Below, piece by piece: positions 1 through 6,534 of a stretch of 8,488 nucleotides of DNA (positions within the stretch are counted from its first letter, which is position 1; each line of letters starts with the position of its first letter). Below the pieces are notes generated by a model. The model was given only the letters and a program-made list of their open reading frames with translations, was not told the DNA's origin and searched no databases. The position numbers were made by a program, and so were the translations under genes. Source of the DNA: Chitinophagaceae bacterium (GTDB lineage: Bacteria; Bacteroidota; Bacteroidia; Chitinophagales; Chitinophagaceae); assembly GCA_025455245.1 (NCBI GenBank), contig JALOMX010000068.1:1-8488 (forward strand), read 5' to 3'.

Positions 1-555
1 ACCGAATTCAAATTGCTGTGGGTGCTCGATTTTCCGCTGTTTGAATTTGCTCAGGAAGATGTGGACGGCGGCGGCGCCGGACGATGGGTGGCGAGGCATC
101 ATCCCTTTACAAGTCCTCGTCCTTCTGATATTAACCTGATGGTAAATAACAGCCCCAAAGTGGATGATCTTGAAAAATACCTGGAACATCCCTATGCACG
201 CATAAAGGCCAATGCATATGATATGGTGCTCAATGGTAATGAGATTGGTGGCGGATCTATCAGGATTTTTCAACGCGAATTGCAGGAGAAAATGTTCGCT
301 GCACTTGGAATGAGTGATCATGAAGCAAAGGAAAAATTCGGGTTTCTGTTGGGTGCTTTTGAATTTGGAGCACCGCCACACGGTGGAATCGCCTTTGGCT
401 TCGATCGTCTGTGTTCCATTTTGGGCGGCAGCGAAAGCATCCGCGACTTTATAGCCTTCCCTAAAAACAATGCAGGCCGCGATGTAATGTTAGATGCTCC
501 TGGTGAAATAGATCAAAAGCAATACAAAGAGCTTAATATCAAAAGCACATTATAA
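1..555 (+). CDS. aspS: Aspartyl-tRNA synthetase, C-terminal part (5' end outside window)
   Basis: This is the last 184 residues of a class II aminoacyl-tRNA synthetase that charges tRNA-Asp with aspartate in the cytoplasm. The frame is open to base 1, so the gene starts upstream. The TTG at 13 is an internal Leu codon, not a start. Visible landmarks, numbered from base 1, are HHPFTSP (33-39), the [19 protein letters not shown] block (71-89), and class II motif 3, [11 protein letters not shown] (127-137), whose Arg contacts ATP. The terminal [18 protein letters not shown] segment (153-170) is typical of bacterial-type AspRS. Bacterial AspRS is usually near 580-600 residues, so about two thirds, including the anticodon-binding domain and most of the GAD insertion, lies upstream. 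The next gene begins 4 nt after the TAA, which suggests cotranscription. Nothing suggests degeneration. Confidence 0.97.
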   Translation, partial: TEFKLLWVLDFPLFEFAQEDVDGGGAGRWVARHHPFTSPRPSDINLMVNNSPKVDDLEKYLEHPYARIKANAYDMVLNGNEIGGGSIRIFQRELQEKMFAALGMSDHEAKEKFGFLLGAFEFGAPPHGGIAFGFDRLCSILGGSESIRDFIAFPKNNAGRDVMLDAPGEIDQKQYKELNIKSTL

Positions 556-559
556 TTTT

Positions 560-1063
560 ATGGTAATCGTCTACAGGATTTTATCATACATCTTGCTTCC
601 TTTCGGGGCTATTTTGGGTTTTCTGACCATCATTACCCTTTTTGCCTCTCTCGCCAATCCTACAGGGCTGCTTCCGGCTTTCCTGTGCGGCGCTACCGTA
701 ATTTACCTCATCACCAGTTTTAATTTTCTTCATAAAAGTATGTTGGGAGGGCTTCAGAGTAAGCCATCCCTTTTCGATTGGATAAGGGTGAATGGGTTTG
801 TGGCCCTTGCACTTGGGGCTTTGTTTGTATTTCAAAGCATTTATTTCCGGAACAACAACATGATCAATGAACAACTTCAGGCGCAGATGGACGAAATGGC
901 AAGTCAGATGCCTGATGCAGAAATGCCTGATTTGAATAAAATTATCAAATGGGTATTGAATTTTATGCTTGTTTCAGGCAGTTTACTTATTGCCCATACG
1001 CTGCTTACCCTTAATTTCTTAAAAAAATACCCTCATCTTTTTGGCAAAAAACAGCCCGATTAA
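560..1063 (+). CDS. Small four-helix integral membrane protein, function unknown
   Basis: I do not recognise this 167-residue protein and assign it no function. It has four hydrophobic segments at about residues 7-31, 36-56, 76-95 and 130-153. The loop between helices 2 and 3 and the C-terminal tail (KKYPHLFGKKQPD) are basic. The loop between helices 3 and 4 (97-129) is acidic and rich in Met, Gln and Asp. By the positive-inside rule both termini would be cytoplasmic, with one larger acidic external loop. There is no cleavable signal peptide and no recognisable catalytic motif. The ATG lies 4 nt after the aspS stop, so it is probably expressed from the aspS transcript. That proximity does not by itself imply a role in translation. 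The reading frame is convincing from its membrane-protein composition and close fit to aspS. Confidence 0.85.
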   Translation: MVIVYRILSYILLPFGAILGFLTIITLFASLANPTGLLPAFLCGATVIYLITSFNFLHKSMLGGLQSKPSLFDWIRVNGFVALALGALFVFQSIYFRNNNMINEQLQAQMDEMASQMPDAEMPDLNKIIKWVLNFMLVSGSLLIAHTLLTLNFLKKYPHLFGKKQPD

Positions 1064-1101
1064 GAACCTGTTAGGGAATTTACCTACCTTGCTTCAGATA
1101 C

Positions 1102-1122
1102 ATACAGGAAAAAGACCTGTAT
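1102..1122. repeat. Perfect inverted repeat, possible weak terminator
   Basis: ATACAGG (1102-1108) and CCTGTAT (1116-1122) form a perfect 7-bp stem around a 7-nt A-rich loop, 39 nt after the stop of the membrane-protein gene. The downstream DNA is AT-rich (ATAGATTAATTAATTTATTA) but lacks a clean T tract, so it is not a textbook intrinsic terminator. It could end the aspS transcript or be an operator-like site upstream of the ATP-grasp gene. The symmetry is seen directly; the function is inferred. Confidence 0.3.
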
Positions 1123-1215
1123 AGATTAATTAATTTATTATGTGATTTTTTATAAAAAAATATCTCATATTTGAATTAATTGTACTGAAATAATCTAAAA
1201 ATATCTGGCAGGAGT

Positions 1216-2649
1216 ATGGCTTTGGTAAATTCATTGACCGATTTTTCGGGTTGGGACGAAATGTTTACATACGAAGGAGTCAGGGAGCGCTATGCCAATG
1301 TTTTCAATACCCTTCAACAGCTTCCTATTGAAGTATTGAATCAAAAGGACAGGCAGGCGGCCGATTTTTTCATGAATCAGGGTATAACCTTTACCGTTTA
1401 TGCCGACAATGAAGGAATTGAAAGGATTTTCCCTTTTGATATCATCCCGAGGATCATTAACAGGGCCGAATGGCAGCATATCAGCGATGGTATTAAACAG
1501 CGTTTAAAAGCCCTTAATCTTTTTTTGAACGATATTTATGGGCCTCAGCATATCATTAGGGATGGTGTTATTCCGGCAAAGCTCATTTCAACCTGTCCTC
1601 ATTTTTTAAGGGAAGTTGTTGGTGTAAAGGTTCCGCACAATATTTATGTTCATATCGCCGGAATAGATCTCATCAGGGGGGCCGATGGAGTGTTCTATGT
1701 GCTTGAAGACAATCTGCGAACCCCAAGCGGCGTAAGTTATATGCTTGAAAACCGGGAAGTAACCAAGCGTATTTTTCCTGAAATGCTTTCTGCCAACCGG
1801 GTACGAATGATCAACAGCTATCCGATAGAACTTCATAATATTCTGGCATCCTTATCGCCAAGAGCCGTAGAACAGCCCAATGTTGTAATTCTTACACCGG
1901 GCATATTTAACTCTGCGTATTACGAGCATACATTTCTGGCAAGGCAAATGGGTATTCCGCTGGTGGAAGGCCGCGACCTTGTTGTAGATAATCACCGTGT
2001 TTATATGAAAACCACATCAGGTTTGCAGCAGGTTGATGTCGTTTATCGGCGCATTGATGATGATTTTATAGATCCGCTGGTTTTCAGGCCTGAAAGTATT
2101 TTGGGGGTGCCCGGAATCATGAGCGCTTACAGGAAAGGAAATGTAGCCCTTGTAAATGCCGTAGGAAACGGGGTGGCCGATGATAAAGCCGTTTATGCTT
2201 TTGTACCCGACATGATCAAGTATTACCTGAACGAAGAGGCCATACTGCCCAATGTACCTACCTATAGAATGGAAAATGAAGATGAAAGGGAACATGTGCT
2301 GGCCAACCTGGAGAATATGGTTGTAAAACAAACCAATCAAAGCGGCGGATATGGAATGGTAATGGGTAATAAAGCATCTGAACAGGAACTTGCCAATGTG
2401 CGTATCAGCATTTTGGATAATCCCAGGAATTATATTGCCCAACCCATTATCAGGTTGAGTACGGTGCCTTGTCTTGTGGACGGAAAGCTGACACCCCGTC
2501 ATGTGGACCTGAGGCCTTATGCTCTTTGCGGTCCTTCAGGTATTGAAATTGTACCCGGTGGATTAACAAGGGTGGCATTAAGGGAAGGCTCGCTTGTTGT
2601 AAACTCATCTCAGGGTGGAGGCAGTAAAGATACCTGGGTGATTGATTGA
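1216..2649 (+). CDS. Circularly permuted ATP-grasp protein (COG2308 type, predicted amide-bond ligase)
   Basis: This 477-residue cytoplasmic protein has the hallmarks of circularly permuted type 2 ATP-grasp proteins. Members are predicted to form amide or peptide bonds through an acyl-phosphate intermediate; the substrate is not established. Visible blocks are YVLEDNLRTPSGVSYMLENR (161-180), with acidic and Asn residues of the metal/ATP site, and VDVVYRRIDDDFIDP (273-287). VVKQTNQSGGYGM (369-381) has a likely nucleotide-binding Lys371 and a Gly-rich loop. PRHVDLRPYALCG (427-439) and the family-typical C-terminus GGLTRVALREGSLVVNSSQG (448-467) follow. The length fits the stand-alone form; some proteobacteria fuse it to the alpha-E protein encoded next here. 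The ATG at 1216 has an AGGAG (1210-1214) only 1 nt upstream, too close for classical Shine-Dalgarno use, but the N-terminus matches the family region beginning near DEMF. It appears to be the first gene of a three-gene module. Confidence 0.93.
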   Translation: MALVNSLTDFSGWDEMFTYEGVRERYANVFNTLQQLPIEVLNQKDRQAADFFMNQGITFTVYADNEGIERIFPFDIIPRIINRAEWQHISDGIKQRLKALNLFLNDIYGPQHIIRDGVIPAKLISTCPHFLREVVGVKVPHNIYVHIAGIDLIRGADGVFYVLEDNLRTPSGVSYMLENREVTKRIFPEMLSANRVRMINSYPIELHNILASLSPRAVEQPNVVILTPGIFNSAYYEHTFLARQMGIPLVEGRDLVVDNHRVYMKTTSGLQQVDVVYRRIDDDFIDPLVFRPESILGVPGIMSAYRKGNVALVNAVGNGVADDKAVYAFVPDMIKYYLNEEAILPNVPTYRMENEDEREHVLANLENMVVKQTNQSGGYGMVMGNKASEQELANVRISILDNPRNYIAQPIIRLSTVPCLVDGKLTPRHVDLRPYALCGPSGIEIVPGGLTRVALREGSLVVNSSQGGGSKDTWVID

Positions 2650-2659
2650 TCAAAATGCT

Positions 2660-2694
2660 CAAATCTAAAATCTCGAATTTCAAATTTGAAATAT
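2660..2694. repeat. AT-rich heptamer tandem with 16-bp palindrome at the start codon
   Basis: The gap between the ATP-grasp and alpha-E genes reads as five consecutive 7-nt units: CAAATCT, AAAATCT, CGAATTT, CAAATTT and GAAATAT (approximate consensus MAAATYT). Within it, ATTTCAAATTTGAAAT (2677-2692) is a perfect 16-bp palindrome whose last base abuts the ATG at 2693. In RNA it could form a hairpin next to the start codon; in DNA it could bind a dimeric protein. The repeats are seen directly; any role is inferred, and the AT bias makes some matches likely by chance. Confidence 0.5.
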
Positions 2695-3640
2695 GACCAT
2701 GCTAAGCAGAATAGCAGACAACCTTTTTTGGCTTCACCGGTATATGGAGCGTGCCGACGGACTTATTCTTACATTAAGAAATACTTATATTTTATCATTT
2801 GATATTGACCTGTATGGCAGTCATGGTTTCAGACCATTGTTGCAGGCATTTACTTCTGCAAGCGAAGAAACCAAAGAGCAACTGGAAAGTGATACCAATG
2901 CTTTGCTCAAATACATGATTTGCAACAGCAGCAATGCCAACAGTATGAAATCGCTTGTAGGAAAAGCAAGGGAAAATGCCCGGGGATCGCAGGATAAAAT
3001 TACCAAGGAATTGTGGGAGCAGGTAAATGCCATGTATCATTACCTGATGAGCAGTTCAATTTCTTCGTTGCTCGAGGAGCCGGATACACTCAAAACCATC
3101 GATTTTCTTCAACAGCAAAGCCTGCTGTATAACGGCGTGGTGGATAGTACCATGCCGCGGGGCATCGGATGGAGTTTTATGAACATCGGTAAATACATAG
3201 AACGTTGTTTACAAACCGTAAATCTCACCGAAAATTACTTTCGACAGATTGAATACAATCTCGATGGTCCGGAAGATTTGTTATACTGGAGAAGGCTGCT
3301 GCTTTCGTTGTCCGGATATGAGCTTTATCTGAAAACCAACAGGGGCACGGCACACGGTCGGCAGGTACTTGCTCAAACCATTGTTAATAAGGATTTTCCC
3401 CGTTCGGTTTTGTATTCCCTGGAAAGGATAGGTAAATACCTGAATGATGTAACCGAGGATAATCCAAACAGAGATGTTGTTGCTTTACAAAGGCAATTTG
3501 GCCGGTTAAAAAGTTTGGTAGAATATACCGATGTAGCTTTTCTGAACAGCAACAGTCTTGCTGAGCTTTTGCAGGCCGTTCGGAGGCAAACATGGGATTT
3601 TTCCGCAACGCTCAGTAAGATATTCTTTTCTTATACCTGA
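2693..3640 (+). CDS. Alpha-E domain protein (COG2307 type), partner of the ATP-grasp protein
   Basis: This 315-residue, mostly helical, soluble protein belongs to the alpha-E family (formerly DUF403). Its signature N-terminus is MLSRIADNLFWLHRYMERAD (3-22). Further family blocks are ARENARGSQDKITKELWEQV (92-111), GWSFMNIGKYIERC (159-172) and DFPRSVLYSLERIGKYL (234-250). The family takes its name from conserved helical Glu residues. It has no assigned catalytic activity and is nearly always linked to, or fused with, the circularly permuted ATP-grasp protein. A role as obligate partner or scaffold in the same amide-forming reaction is the usual prediction. Two in-frame ATGs are possible, 2693 and 2699; many homologues begin at MLSR, which favours 2699, while 2693 gives two extra residues. 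The gene is 43 nt from the ATP-grasp stop, across the heptamer repeat. Confidence 0.92.
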   Translation: MTMLSRIADNLFWLHRYMERADGLILTLRNTYILSFDIDLYGSHGFRPLLQAFTSASEETKEQLESDTNALLKYMICNSSNANSMKSLVGKARENARGSQDKITKELWEQVNAMYHYLMSSSISSLLEEPDTLKTIDFLQQQSLLYNGVVDSTMPRGIGWSFMNIGKYIERCLQTVNLTENYFRQIEYNLDGPEDLLYWRRLLLSLSGYELYLKTNRGTAHGRQVLAQTIVNKDFPRSVLYSLERIGKYLNDVTEDNPNRDVVALQRQFGRLKSLVEYTDVAFLNSNSLAELLQAVRRQTWDFSATLSKIFFSYT

Positions 3641-3648
3641 TTTGACTT

Positions 3649-3680
3649 TTTGTATTGGTTTATATAAGTGGATAATGTTT
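3649..3680 (+). promoter_or_regulatory. Weak Bacteroidota-like promoter candidate before the transglutaminase gene
   Basis: TTTG at 3649-3652 is followed after 20 bp by TAATGTTT (3673-3680), which resembles the Bacteroidota -33 (TTTG) and -7 (TAnnTTTG) elements with one deviation in the -7 block. It would give a leader of about 50 nt before the ATG at 3738. The 97-bp gap is the widest inside the three-gene module, so a secondary promoter is plausible. In AT-rich DNA such matches are common and read-through from upstream may suffice. Confidence 0.25.
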
Positions 3681-3737
3681 TACTGCTGAGAAGCCGTAAA
3701 CGTATAGCTTCGCTCCCTGCACTTTGACTTCATTTTC

Positions 3738-4688
3738 ATGCCAACATTTAAAATACAACATATTACCCGATATAATTACGACAGGCCGGTTAAAGAAAGT
3801 GTAAGCCAGATAAAAATTTTTCCAATTGAAGATGTGAATCAGCGTTTGGTCACTTTTGATCTTCAGATTTCAGGAAACCCCGATGTGCTGACCTTTACGG
3901 ATTATTTCGGAAATAAAACCGGCGATTTTAGTCTTTTACCACCGCACAATGACCTTACCATCGACAGCCGTTTTGTTGTTCATACCAAAGATGACTGGTC
4001 AGAACCTTTGAATGTTACCATAACCTTACAGGATGTAACTGACGGAATAAAGGATGATATCAGGCTGATCTGGTTAAGTGAGCCTGAGAAAATTCAAAGC
4101 CAGCATATAATTGAGCAATTATTGTTTGAAACGGAAATAACGCACAAGCCCGTTGTGGAAATTAGCAAGGCATGCTGCAATTATATATACAAGAATTTTG
4201 CATATAAAAAGGGCATTACAACAGTTGAAACAACCATCGATGAAATACTTGATCACAAAAGCGGTGTTTGTCAGGATTTTGCCCATGTACTCTTGCAAAT
4301 GCTCCGCACCATAGGGATCCCGGCCCGGTATGTAAGTGGTTATATCTGCCCTAATAAAAGCGGCATGCGGGGTGAAGGGGCAACGCACGCCTGGGTTGAA
4401 TATTACCTACCCGGTACAGGATGGGTAGGGCTGGACCCAACCAACAATGTTTTTGCCGGTCCCTACCATGTAAGGCTTGCCACCGGACGCAATTTCACTG
4501 ACTGTACCCCTGTAAAGGGTGCTTTCAAAGGTTTGGCCCATCAGGTTCTGAGCGTTTTTGTATCCGTTGGTTATGAAGATGGTCATGTGTTTGAAAATTC
4601 AAGCAACGTAGAACAAAGTGCCGAAATAATAGAAGGTACCGAACCGTGGCAGGATGAATTGATAGCCCAACAGCAACAACAACAGTAA
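3738..4688 (+). CDS. Transglutaminase-like cysteine peptidase-fold protein with N-terminal beta domain (COG1305 type)
   Basis: This 316-residue protein has an N-terminal bacterial transglutaminase-associated beta domain (about 1-85, starting FKIQHITRYNYDRPVKES) and a papain-like transglutaminase core (about 135-240). The triad is visible: Cys178 in SGVCQDFAH, His217 in THAWVEYYLPG and Asp233 in GLDPTNN. GIPARYVSGY (193-202) and HVRLATGRNFTD (244-255) are also family blocks. No signal peptide or membrane segment is seen, so it is probably cytoplasmic. Bacterial members may hydrolyse or transfer amide bonds rather than crosslink proteins. Next to the ATP-grasp and alpha-E genes, it is predicted to cleave or transfer the amide-linked product of that pair. 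An oddity is the C-terminal tail of six Gln residues (311-316) encoded by CAA/CAG codons just before the stop. The ATG at 3738 starts exactly at the domain's first strand. Confidence 0.93.
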   Translation: MPTFKIQHITRYNYDRPVKESVSQIKIFPIEDVNQRLVTFDLQISGNPDVLTFTDYFGNKTGDFSLLPPHNDLTIDSRFVVHTKDDWSEPLNVTITLQDVTDGIKDDIRLIWLSEPEKIQSQHIIEQLLFETEITHKPVVEISKACCNYIYKNFAYKKGITTVETTIDEILDHKSGVCQDFAHVLLQMLRTIGIPARYVSGYICPNKSGMRGEGATHAWVEYYLPGTGWVGLDPTNNVFAGPYHVRLATGRNFTDCTPVKGAFKGLAHQVLSVFVSVGYEDGHVFENSSNVEQSAEIIEGTEPWQDELIAQQQQQQ

Positions 4689-4720
4689 TTTGCTTTAAAA
4701 AATTTCTTTGCTTTGCCGCA

Positions 4721-6001
4721 ATGGCAGTTTCACACCTGTTGGCAGAACGTATGCGGCCTAAAACACTGGCCGATATCATTGGACAGGAGCATATTACAGC
4801 TCCGGGCAGTTTGCTTTTTCAGGCTTTGCAGCAAAAAAAACTTCCCTCAATTATCCTGTGGGGACCACCGGGTGTGGGTAAAACCACCCTTGCGCTGGCA
4901 CTTGCCCATGAGGCAGGCATGTTGTTTTTTCAATTAAGTGCCATCAGTTCGGGGGTTAAAGAAATCAGGGAGGTGATTGATGCTGCTAAAAAGCACGGCA
5001 ATGCTTTATTGTTTATTGATGAAATCCACCGGTTTAACAAAGGGCAGCAGGATGCATTACTGGGTGCCGTGGAAAAGGGAATAATTACCCTGGTGGGCGC
5101 CACCACCGAGAATCCATCTTTCGAGGTAAACAGCGCCCTGCTTAGCAGGTGTCAGGTATTTGTGCTGAAATCTCTTGATGAGGAAAAATTAGTATCCCTC
5201 CTGAAAAGGGCTTTGCAAACCGATACATGGCTCATGGACCATCGTGTGCGGCTTGACGAAACCGAAGCCCTTACCCGGATGAGTGGGGGAGATGCCCGAA
5301 AACTGTTGAATTTGCTGGAAATGGCCGTTCAGTTTGCAACGGGCAGCAAGGGGCAGGATGAGCAGACCATTATTACGGATGATGTTGTGATGCAGGCTGC
5401 GCAAAGCCGTGTAGCGTTGTATGATAAAAAGGGTGAGCAGCATTACGATATTATCTCTGCATTTATTAAGAGCATTCGTGGCAGCGATCCCAATGGTGCA
5501 GTTTATTGGCTTGCACGTATGCTTGAAGGCGGTGAGGACATCGAGTTTATTGCGAGAAGACTGGTAATACTGGCGAGCGAGGATATAGGAAATGCAAATC
5601 CTACCGCACTTGTAATGGCCAATACCTGTTTTGAGGCTGTCAGAAAAATCGGGAATCCTGAGTCAAGGATCATTCTTTCTCAATGTACTGTTTACCTTGC
5701 ATCAAGTCCTAAAAGCAATGCTTCCTATATGGCCATAGAAGAAGCAATTGCCCTTGTTCGGGAACATGGTGATCTGCCGGTACCGTTCCACATACGAAAT
5801 GCACCTACCGGGCTTATGAAAAAGCTTGGATATGGAAAGGATTATCAGTATAGTCATTTGGGTGAGGGAAACTTTCTGGAGCAGGAATATCTGCCTGAAA
5901 AAATCACGGATACAAAATTGTACGATCCCGGAAATAACCCAAGGGAAGATGAATTACGAAAATTTTTAAAGCAACGCTGGAAAGAAAAATATGGATACTA
6001 A
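4721..6001 (+). CDS. rarA: Replication-associated recombination protein A, AAA+ ATPase (RarA/MgsA)
   Basis: This 426-residue cytoplasmic AAA+ ATPase is of the RarA/MgsA/WRNIP1 family, which acts at stalled replication forks and is related to clamp-loader subunits. Visible motifs are the family N-terminus [19 protein letters not shown] (6-24), Walker A GPPGVGKT (48-55), Walker B LLFIDEIH (96-103) and sensor 1 GATTENP (126-132). The arginine-finger region is LLSRC (140-144) and sensor 2 is [12 protein letters not shown] (189-200). The C-terminal tetramerisation region begins near [20 protein letters not shown] (241-260) and includes [10 protein letters not shown] (285-294). Length is normal (E. 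coli RarA is about 447). The ATG at 4721 is preferred because it precedes the conserved LLAERMRP block by only five residues. The 32-bp upstream gap holds TTTCTTTG (4703-4710), a partial -7-like match with no convincing -33 partner. The 3' end overlaps the next gene by 11 nt. Confidence 0.96.
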   Translation: MAVSHLLAERMRPKTLADIIGQEHITAPGSLLFQALQQKKLPSIILWGPPGVGKTTLALALAHEAGMLFFQLSAISSGVKEIREVIDAAKKHGNALLFIDEIHRFNKGQQDALLGAVEKGIITLVGATTENPSFEVNSALLSRCQVFVLKSLDEEKLVSLLKRALQTDTWLMDHRVRLDETEALTRMSGGDARKLLNLLEMAVQFATGSKGQDEQTIITDDVVMQAAQSRVALYDKKGEQHYDIISAFIKSIRGSDPNGAVYWLARMLEGGEDIEFIARRLVILASEDIGNANPTALVMANTCFEAVRKIGNPESRIILSQCTVYLASSPKSNASYMAIEEAIALVREHGDLPVPFHIRNAPTGLMKKLGYGKDYQYSHLGEGNFLEQEYLPEKITDTKLYDPGNNPREDELRKFLKQRWKEKYGY

Positions 6002-6452
6002 CCTTCACCTGAGTTGGGTATTGAAGACATTTGAAGAGCTGAATGTTGCCGAACTGTATGAACTGCTCAAATTGCGTAGCAGGGTCTTTGTTGTGGAACA
6101 GGATTGTGCTTTTCTGGATATGGATGGTCTTGATTATCGTGCGCATCATTTGCTGGGCTATGCTGATGGTGTATTGTCGGCCTATACGCGCATTTTGCCG
6201 GCCGGTGTTGCTTATCCTGAATATCCAAGCATTGGAAGGGTAGTTACGGCACCTGAAGTAAGGGGTAAGGCGTTTGGTTTTGCCCTGATGCTTGAATCTA
6301 TTGAAAGACTGCATCAATTATATGGAAAGGTGGCCATTAAAATCGGTGCACAGCTTTACCTGAAAAGGTTCTATGAATCCCTGGGATTTGAACAGGCAGG
6401 AGAAGTGTATCTGGAAGATGGCATTGAACACATACCCATGATCCGAAATTAA
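5991..6452 (+). CDS. elaA: ElaA-like GNAT family N-acetyltransferase
   Basis: This 153-residue single-domain GNAT protein resembles ElaA (COG2153), which has the same length in E. coli. GNAT enzymes transfer an acetyl group from acetyl-CoA to an amine; the physiological acceptor of ElaA is not established. Family features are the N-terminal FEELNVAELYELLKLRSRVF (14-33) followed by VVEQDCAF (34-41). The acetyl-CoA-binding loop is GRVVTAPEVRGKAFGFALM (82-100), in which RGKAFG fills the R/QxxGxG/A position. The C-terminal strand region is FYESLGFEQAGEVYLEDGIEHIPM (127-150), cited here by position. The ATG lies inside the rarA 3' end: ATGGATACTAA contains this start and the rarA stop in another frame. 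This implies translational coupling. No other in-frame start precedes the conserved region. Confidence 0.9.
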   Translation: MDTNLHLSWVLKTFEELNVAELYELLKLRSRVFVVEQDCAFLDMDGLDYRAHHLLGYADGVLSAYTRILPAGVAYPEYPSIGRVVTAPEVRGKAFGFALMLESIERLHQLYGKVAIKIGAQLYLKRFYESLGFEQAGEVYLEDGIEHIPMIRN

Positions 6453-6455
6453 GGA

Positions 6456-6487
6456 TTGAAGGTGTGCCGACATTTTTTTACCCTTTG
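6456..6487 (+). promoter_or_regulatory. Candidate Bacteroidota-type promoter for the amine oxidase gene
   Basis: TTG (6456-6458), then 20 bp, then TA-CCC-TTTG (6479-6487), close to the Bacteroidota sigma-ABfr pattern TTTG...TAnnTTTG apart from one extra base inside the -7 box. Transcription would begin near 6492-6496, about 40 nt before the preferred ATG at 6535. An alternative pair is TTG 6490-6492 with TATATCTTG at 6511-6519. Either placement supports a separate transcript for the oxidase after elaA. Confidence 0.4.
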
Positions 6488-6534
6488 ACTTGCACAGCCC
6501 GGGTAAGCATTATATCTTGTTGCAAAATTTCATT

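Noticed and set aside
1210..1214. AGGAG as a Shine-Dalgarno for the ATP-grasp gene
   Set aside because: It is only 1 nt from the ATG, too close for normal use, and Bacteroidota rarely depend on such sites.
2017..2502. 161-codon open frame on the - strand inside the ATP-grasp gene
   Set aside because: It lies wholly antisense to a strongly supported gene, and its translation shows no family motif, so it is a shadow frame.
3690..3711. GAAGC/GCTTC hairpin in the leader of the transglutaminase gene
   Set aside because: A 5-bp stem around a 12-nt loop is readily found by chance, and no riboswitch-like architecture surrounds it.
4713..4937. 74-codon frame starting 8 nt before the rarA start
   Set aside because: It is out of frame with rarA and covers the codons of its Walker A region. 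The RarA frame explains the sequence.
5904..6317. 137-codon open frame on the - strand across the rarA/elaA junction
   Set aside because: It is antisense to two well-supported proteins, and its composition does not look like a real protein.
6490..6534. Extended TTG start for the amine oxidase adding 15 residues
   Set aside because: The extension has no family similarity, would place the Tat motif internally, and overlaps promoter-like DNA. The ATG at 6535 fits better.
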